The notes beneath the pieces were generated by a model. That model was given only the letters and a program-made list of their open reading frames with translations, did not search any database and was not told the DNA's origin. From Hungatella sp. (lineage in GTDB: Bacteria > Bacillota > Clostridia > Lachnospirales > Lachnospiraceae), in NCBI GenBank assembly GCA_022796015.1, contig JAAWHU010000014.1, positions 1 to 55,272 of the forward strand: 55,272 nt of DNA. Reading direction: 5' to 3'. Below, in pieces: positions 53,752-55,272 of this stretch. Made by a program: the position numbers and the translations under genes. The number at the start of each line of letters is the position of its first letter. The stretch's first letter is position 1.

Positions 53752-53832
53752 ATGAGCGTGATAGAAGTTTTAACATTATTGCTTGTTATTTTTGCGGCTC
53801 TGTCTTACATAGACAATCATAAAAAGAAATAA
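53752..53832 (+). CDS. Small hydrophobic type I toxin-like peptide (holin-like family), copy 1
   Basis: A 26-residue peptide: MSVIEVLTLLLVIFAALSYI forms one membrane helix and a short Asp/Asn/His then Lys-Lys-Lys tail follows. This architecture matches the putative holin-like/TxpA-type toxins of Firmicutes that depolarise the membrane when over-produced. ATG 53752 is favoured over ATG 53746 because the latter is GTG in copy 2 and too near the ribosome site. The flanking antisense promoter and structured mRNA support a type I system. Toxicity is inferred. Confidence 0.75.
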   Translation: MSVIEVLTLLLVIFAALSYIDNHKKK

Positions 53833-53870
53833 GCATCCCGACCCTGAGAAAGTTGGACGCTTATTTCTTT
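53825..53870 (+). terminator. Terminator overlapping the toxin stop codon, copy 1
   Basis: AGAAATAAGC / GCTTATTTCT stem followed by T-rich sequence. In copy 2 one base is missing from each arm at matching positions, so the pairing is preserved. Confidence 0.65.
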
Positions 53871-53927
53871 AATTAGCTAAAATTTTACTGAGGGCACATC
53901 GGAACTTCGTGTCCGATCAACCTTTCT
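53871..53927 (-). ncRNA. Predicted antisense antitoxin RNA, copy 1 (5' part)
   Basis: Transcription from the 53934-53962 promoter would start near 53927 and run leftward into the toxin 3' region, giving an RNA complementary to the toxin mRNA tail, as in TxpA/RatA and BsrG/SR4. A 6-bp stem ATCGGA/TCCGAT with a tight ACTTCGTG loop lies near 53899-53918 and could be the kissing loop. The 3' end was not located. Confidence 0.45.
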
Positions 53928-53933
53928 GATTAA

Positions 53934-53962
53934 ATTATACACCAGAGCTGCTTGTTTTTCAA
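53934..53962 (-). promoter_or_regulatory. Strong antisense promoter (antitoxin)
   Basis: Minus-strand TTGAAA (53957-53962), exactly 17 bases, consensus TATAAT (53934-53939), pointing into the toxin gene. Its -35 lies inside the toxin-strand terminator at 53944-53974. Confidence 0.65.
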
Positions 53963-53974
53963 GCGGCTCTTTTT
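53944..53974 (+). terminator. Second plus-strand terminator after toxin copy 1
   Basis: AGAGCTGCTTG / CAAGCGGCTCT stem, short T loop, then a T-run. A small ACACTGATAGTGT palindrome follows at 53975-53989. Confidence 0.75.
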
Positions 53975-54041
53975 ACACTGATAGTGTAACTTTACCTGGG
54001 GTCTATATGGACAGACTTCCCCCTTTCCCCATTCCTTACTC

Positions 54042-54335
54042 TTACCCATAGATCCCGGTTATCGCTGCTTGAAAGTACACCTTCATCCCTGTCTGATGGC
54101 TTACTGTTGCCTGTAGTGCTTCTACATATTTCCCATTTCTTTTTCAACTCCTCTTTTCCCACTTTATCATATCCTGGGCACTGTATATTCTCTCTTCTTT
54201 TTTCCCCTCTTCCTCCTTTTCTCCCCTCAGCAGTTCTTCTGCCTTTCTTCCATTCTTCCAATAGATTCTCAGCTCTGACACCTTTCCTGCCCCCTCTTTC
54301 CTCCAATCGCGTTGATATGACAGGGTAGCATAAGC
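54042..54335 (-). pseudogene. Broken phage-like reading frame
   Basis: About 97 sense codons in one frame, interrupted by a TGA at 54144-54146. The first part reads like LSYQRDWRKEGAGKVSELRI and a Lys/Glu-rich stretch, the last part VSHQTGMKVYFQAAITGIYG. Codon content looks genuine and no start codon is present. Not recognised; probably a decayed phage or mobile-element gene lying downstream of the methylase remnant on the same strand. Confidence 0.4.
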
Positions 54336-54382
54336 TTTTCAACTAAACTGTTTTCTTGTGTTGTTATAACGCTGGCTGATTA

Positions 54383-55041
54383 TCACAAAGGATATGGAAG
54401 CCTCAGCATTTTTTCTAAAAGTTCTTTTCCCATTTCCTTATCTGACAAAACCTTATACAAGTTAGAGACCGCCGGATCAAAATCATTGACAATCTCTGTT
54501 TCACTGCGGCCACGGTTCAACAGGGTTGCACCGGAACCAATAAATGGTTCTATGTAAATCTTTGAATCATCACCTTTTTCATTTGCCCCCATATTTTCTA
54601 ATTCTTCTTTACCTAATAGCGGCAGTACTATCTTTACATTTTCATTTCTGTCCGCCACGGTGCCCTCTGGTAATCTGACAGCATAGTATTTTCCATTGAC
54701 CTCTCCAAAATGCAGGCGCTTATCATAGGCTCTGTTCTTATCAGTTTCCCCAACAGTTTCAACAGTCCCAGTATCTCTTTTCTGATATATCCGACATTAT
54801 CTTTTGTAAAAACTAATGCTTTCGGATTGTTCTCTAGTCTTTCTGAACAGATATGGATTCTATTAACCACCTCATCATAAACCCCTTGCGGCGATTCATC
54901 TGCACCCATACAAACGGGCTTGACTGTTGTATTCTGTAATATCTGAATCAAGGACTCTTCTATATTTTCTATGCCCTTTTCATCAAACTTACAATACAAT
55001 CGTTGAATTGATTTTTTTAATTGAGAAATACTTGTATTCAT
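54383..55041 (-). pseudogene. Truncated, frameshifted DNA adenine methylase-like gene
   Basis: Two overlapping frames form one ancestral gene if a one-base shift near 54745-54756 is corrected. The downstream part contains YIEPFIGSGATLLNRG, the SAM-binding motif I of Dam-type N6-adenine methylases, and IVNDFDPAVSNLYKVLSD; it then stops after MLRLPYPL, before the catalytic DPPY motif. The upstream 100 codons are not recognised; they start at an ATG inside the second toxin repeat, so that boundary may be an insertion junction. No function expected. Confidence 0.6.
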
Positions 55042-55097
55042 GTTATAGCAGGATTGTATAACTGAACAGAAAGCAGGATGCGGTTTTCTGATAGATG

Positions 55098-55120
55098 CCC
55101 TCTAGTCTTACGAAAGAGGG
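55098..55120 (+). promoter_or_regulatory. Hairpin sequestering the toxin ribosome site, copy 2
   Basis: CCCTCT (55098-55103) pairs with AGAGGG (55115-55120) exactly as in copy 1; the only change is one loop base. Confidence 0.6.
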
Positions 55121-55128
55121 TGGTGCCC

Positions 55129-55209
55129 ATGAGCGTGATGGAAGTTTTGACATTATTGCTTGTTATTTTTGCAGCTCTGTCTTACATAGACAATCATAAA
55201 AAGAAATAG
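55129..55209 (+). CDS. Small hydrophobic type I toxin-like peptide (holin-like family), copy 2
   Basis: A 26-residue peptide identical to copy 1 except Met for Ile at residue 4; the other codon differences are silent (for example TTA to TTG, GCG to GCA). Stop is TAG rather than TAA. The pattern of silent change suggests the peptide has been kept by selection after duplication. Same promoter and ribosome-site hairpin as copy 1. Confidence 0.75.
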   Translation: MSVMEVLTLLLVIFAALSYIDNHKKK

Positions 55210-55248
55210 CATCCCTACCCTGAGAAAGTAAGATGCTATTTCTTTTTT
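55202..55248 (+). terminator. Terminator overlapping the toxin stop codon, copy 2
   Basis: Perfect AGAAATAGCATC / GATGCTATTTCT stem followed by six T. One base shorter per arm than copy 1 at matching positions, and with the A-C mismatch of copy 1 repaired. Confidence 0.75.
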
Positions 55249-55272
55249 AATCTTATTATACTGAGGGCAATC

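Larger units (their letters stand above)
53619..53896 (+). repeat. Toxin cassette, copy 1 of a 278-bp direct repeat
   Basis: Matches 54995-55272 over its whole length with scattered substitutions and a few one-base indels. Contains promoter, ribosome-site hairpin, toxin peptide and terminator. Both copies keep the peptide while differing mostly at silent or structurally compensated positions. Confidence 0.85.
54995..55272 (+). repeat. Toxin cassette, copy 2 of the direct repeat
   Basis: Second copy, offset 1376-1377 bases from the first; it reaches the window edge and likely continues, so its antisense promoter cannot be seen. Its left end overlaps the first codons of the methylase-like frame on the other strand. 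Confidence 0.85.

Noticed and set aside
53992-54342. 116-residue minus-strand open frame
   Set aside because: It is rich in Arg/Gly/Lys with no ribosome site; a neighbouring frame with one TGA reads as far more protein-like, so this one is treated as a shadow.
1-55272. CRISPR arrays, tRNA, rRNA, intact insertion sequences, riboswitches
   Set aside because: No regularly spaced repeats, cloverleaf sequences, transposase genes or recognisable riboswitch cores were seen on reading both strands; this was visual, not a covariance-model search.

Overview
The window looks like chromosomal DNA of an anaerobic, gut-type member of the Clostridia, most likely Lachnospiraceae. The basis is near-even base composition, strong AGGAGG-type ribosome sites, protein families typical of that group (cysteine-type sulfatase with an anaerobic radical-SAM maturase, PadR/DUF2812 pairs, TRAP and SLC13 carboxylate transporters, JetABC-type SMC genes) and no oxygen-respiration genes. 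This is inference from gene content; no rRNA, tRNA or other species marker is present. No CRISPR array, rRNA or tRNA was seen.

Layout. 0-9 kb is general metabolism and signalling: a MalY-type C-S lyase, nagA with a long palindromic leader, a DEAD-box RNA helicase whose predicted promoter fires straight into a terminator-like hairpin, and an operon of sensor kinase, response regulator and MFS transporter. 9-29 kb is a catabolic region built of modules, each with a LysR regulator, a transporter and a hydrolase: (a) a complete oligopeptide-type ABC operon ending in a C45/penicillin acyltransferase-like Ntn hydrolase, flanked by two similar LysR genes; (b) a TRAP transporter with an amidohydrolase; (c) an SLC13 permease with a second, paralogous amidohydrolase and an esterase. 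29-38 kb holds an RpiR-VWA-MoxR operon divergent from a sulfatase across a compact palindromic operator, then an operon of nitroreductase, a hypothetical protein, a TauE/SafE exporter and the sulfatase-maturing enzyme. Sulfatase, maturase and a possible sulfite/sulfonate exporter form a plausible sulfate-ester utilisation locus.

38-40.6 kb holds an aldose-epimerase-like gene and a PadR-DUF2812 pair with a large operator embedded in its promoter. 40.6-47.4 kb is the main defence candidate: a tightly overlapping operon NERD-HRDC nuclease - JetA - JetB - JetC, a Wadjet/MukBEF-like SMC system in which the usual nuclease subunit JetD is missing and a PD-(D/E)XK NERD protein leads the operon instead. 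47.5-53.4 kb has a MATE pump and a five-gene operon (low-molecular-weight phosphatase, ABC ATPase and permease, Gfo/Idh oxidoreductase, zinc-type macrodomain hydrolase) whose last two genes are translationally coupled.

53.6 kb to the end is a decayed phage-like or mobile segment bracketed by two copies of a small type I toxin-antitoxin-like cassette. Each copy encodes a 26-residue hydrophobic peptide, a hairpin over its ribosome site and a terminator overlapping its stop codon; copy 1 also has a convincing promoter for an antisense RNA. Between the copies lie a frameshifted, truncated DNA adenine methylase and another broken reading frame. The second cassette runs to the right edge of the window.
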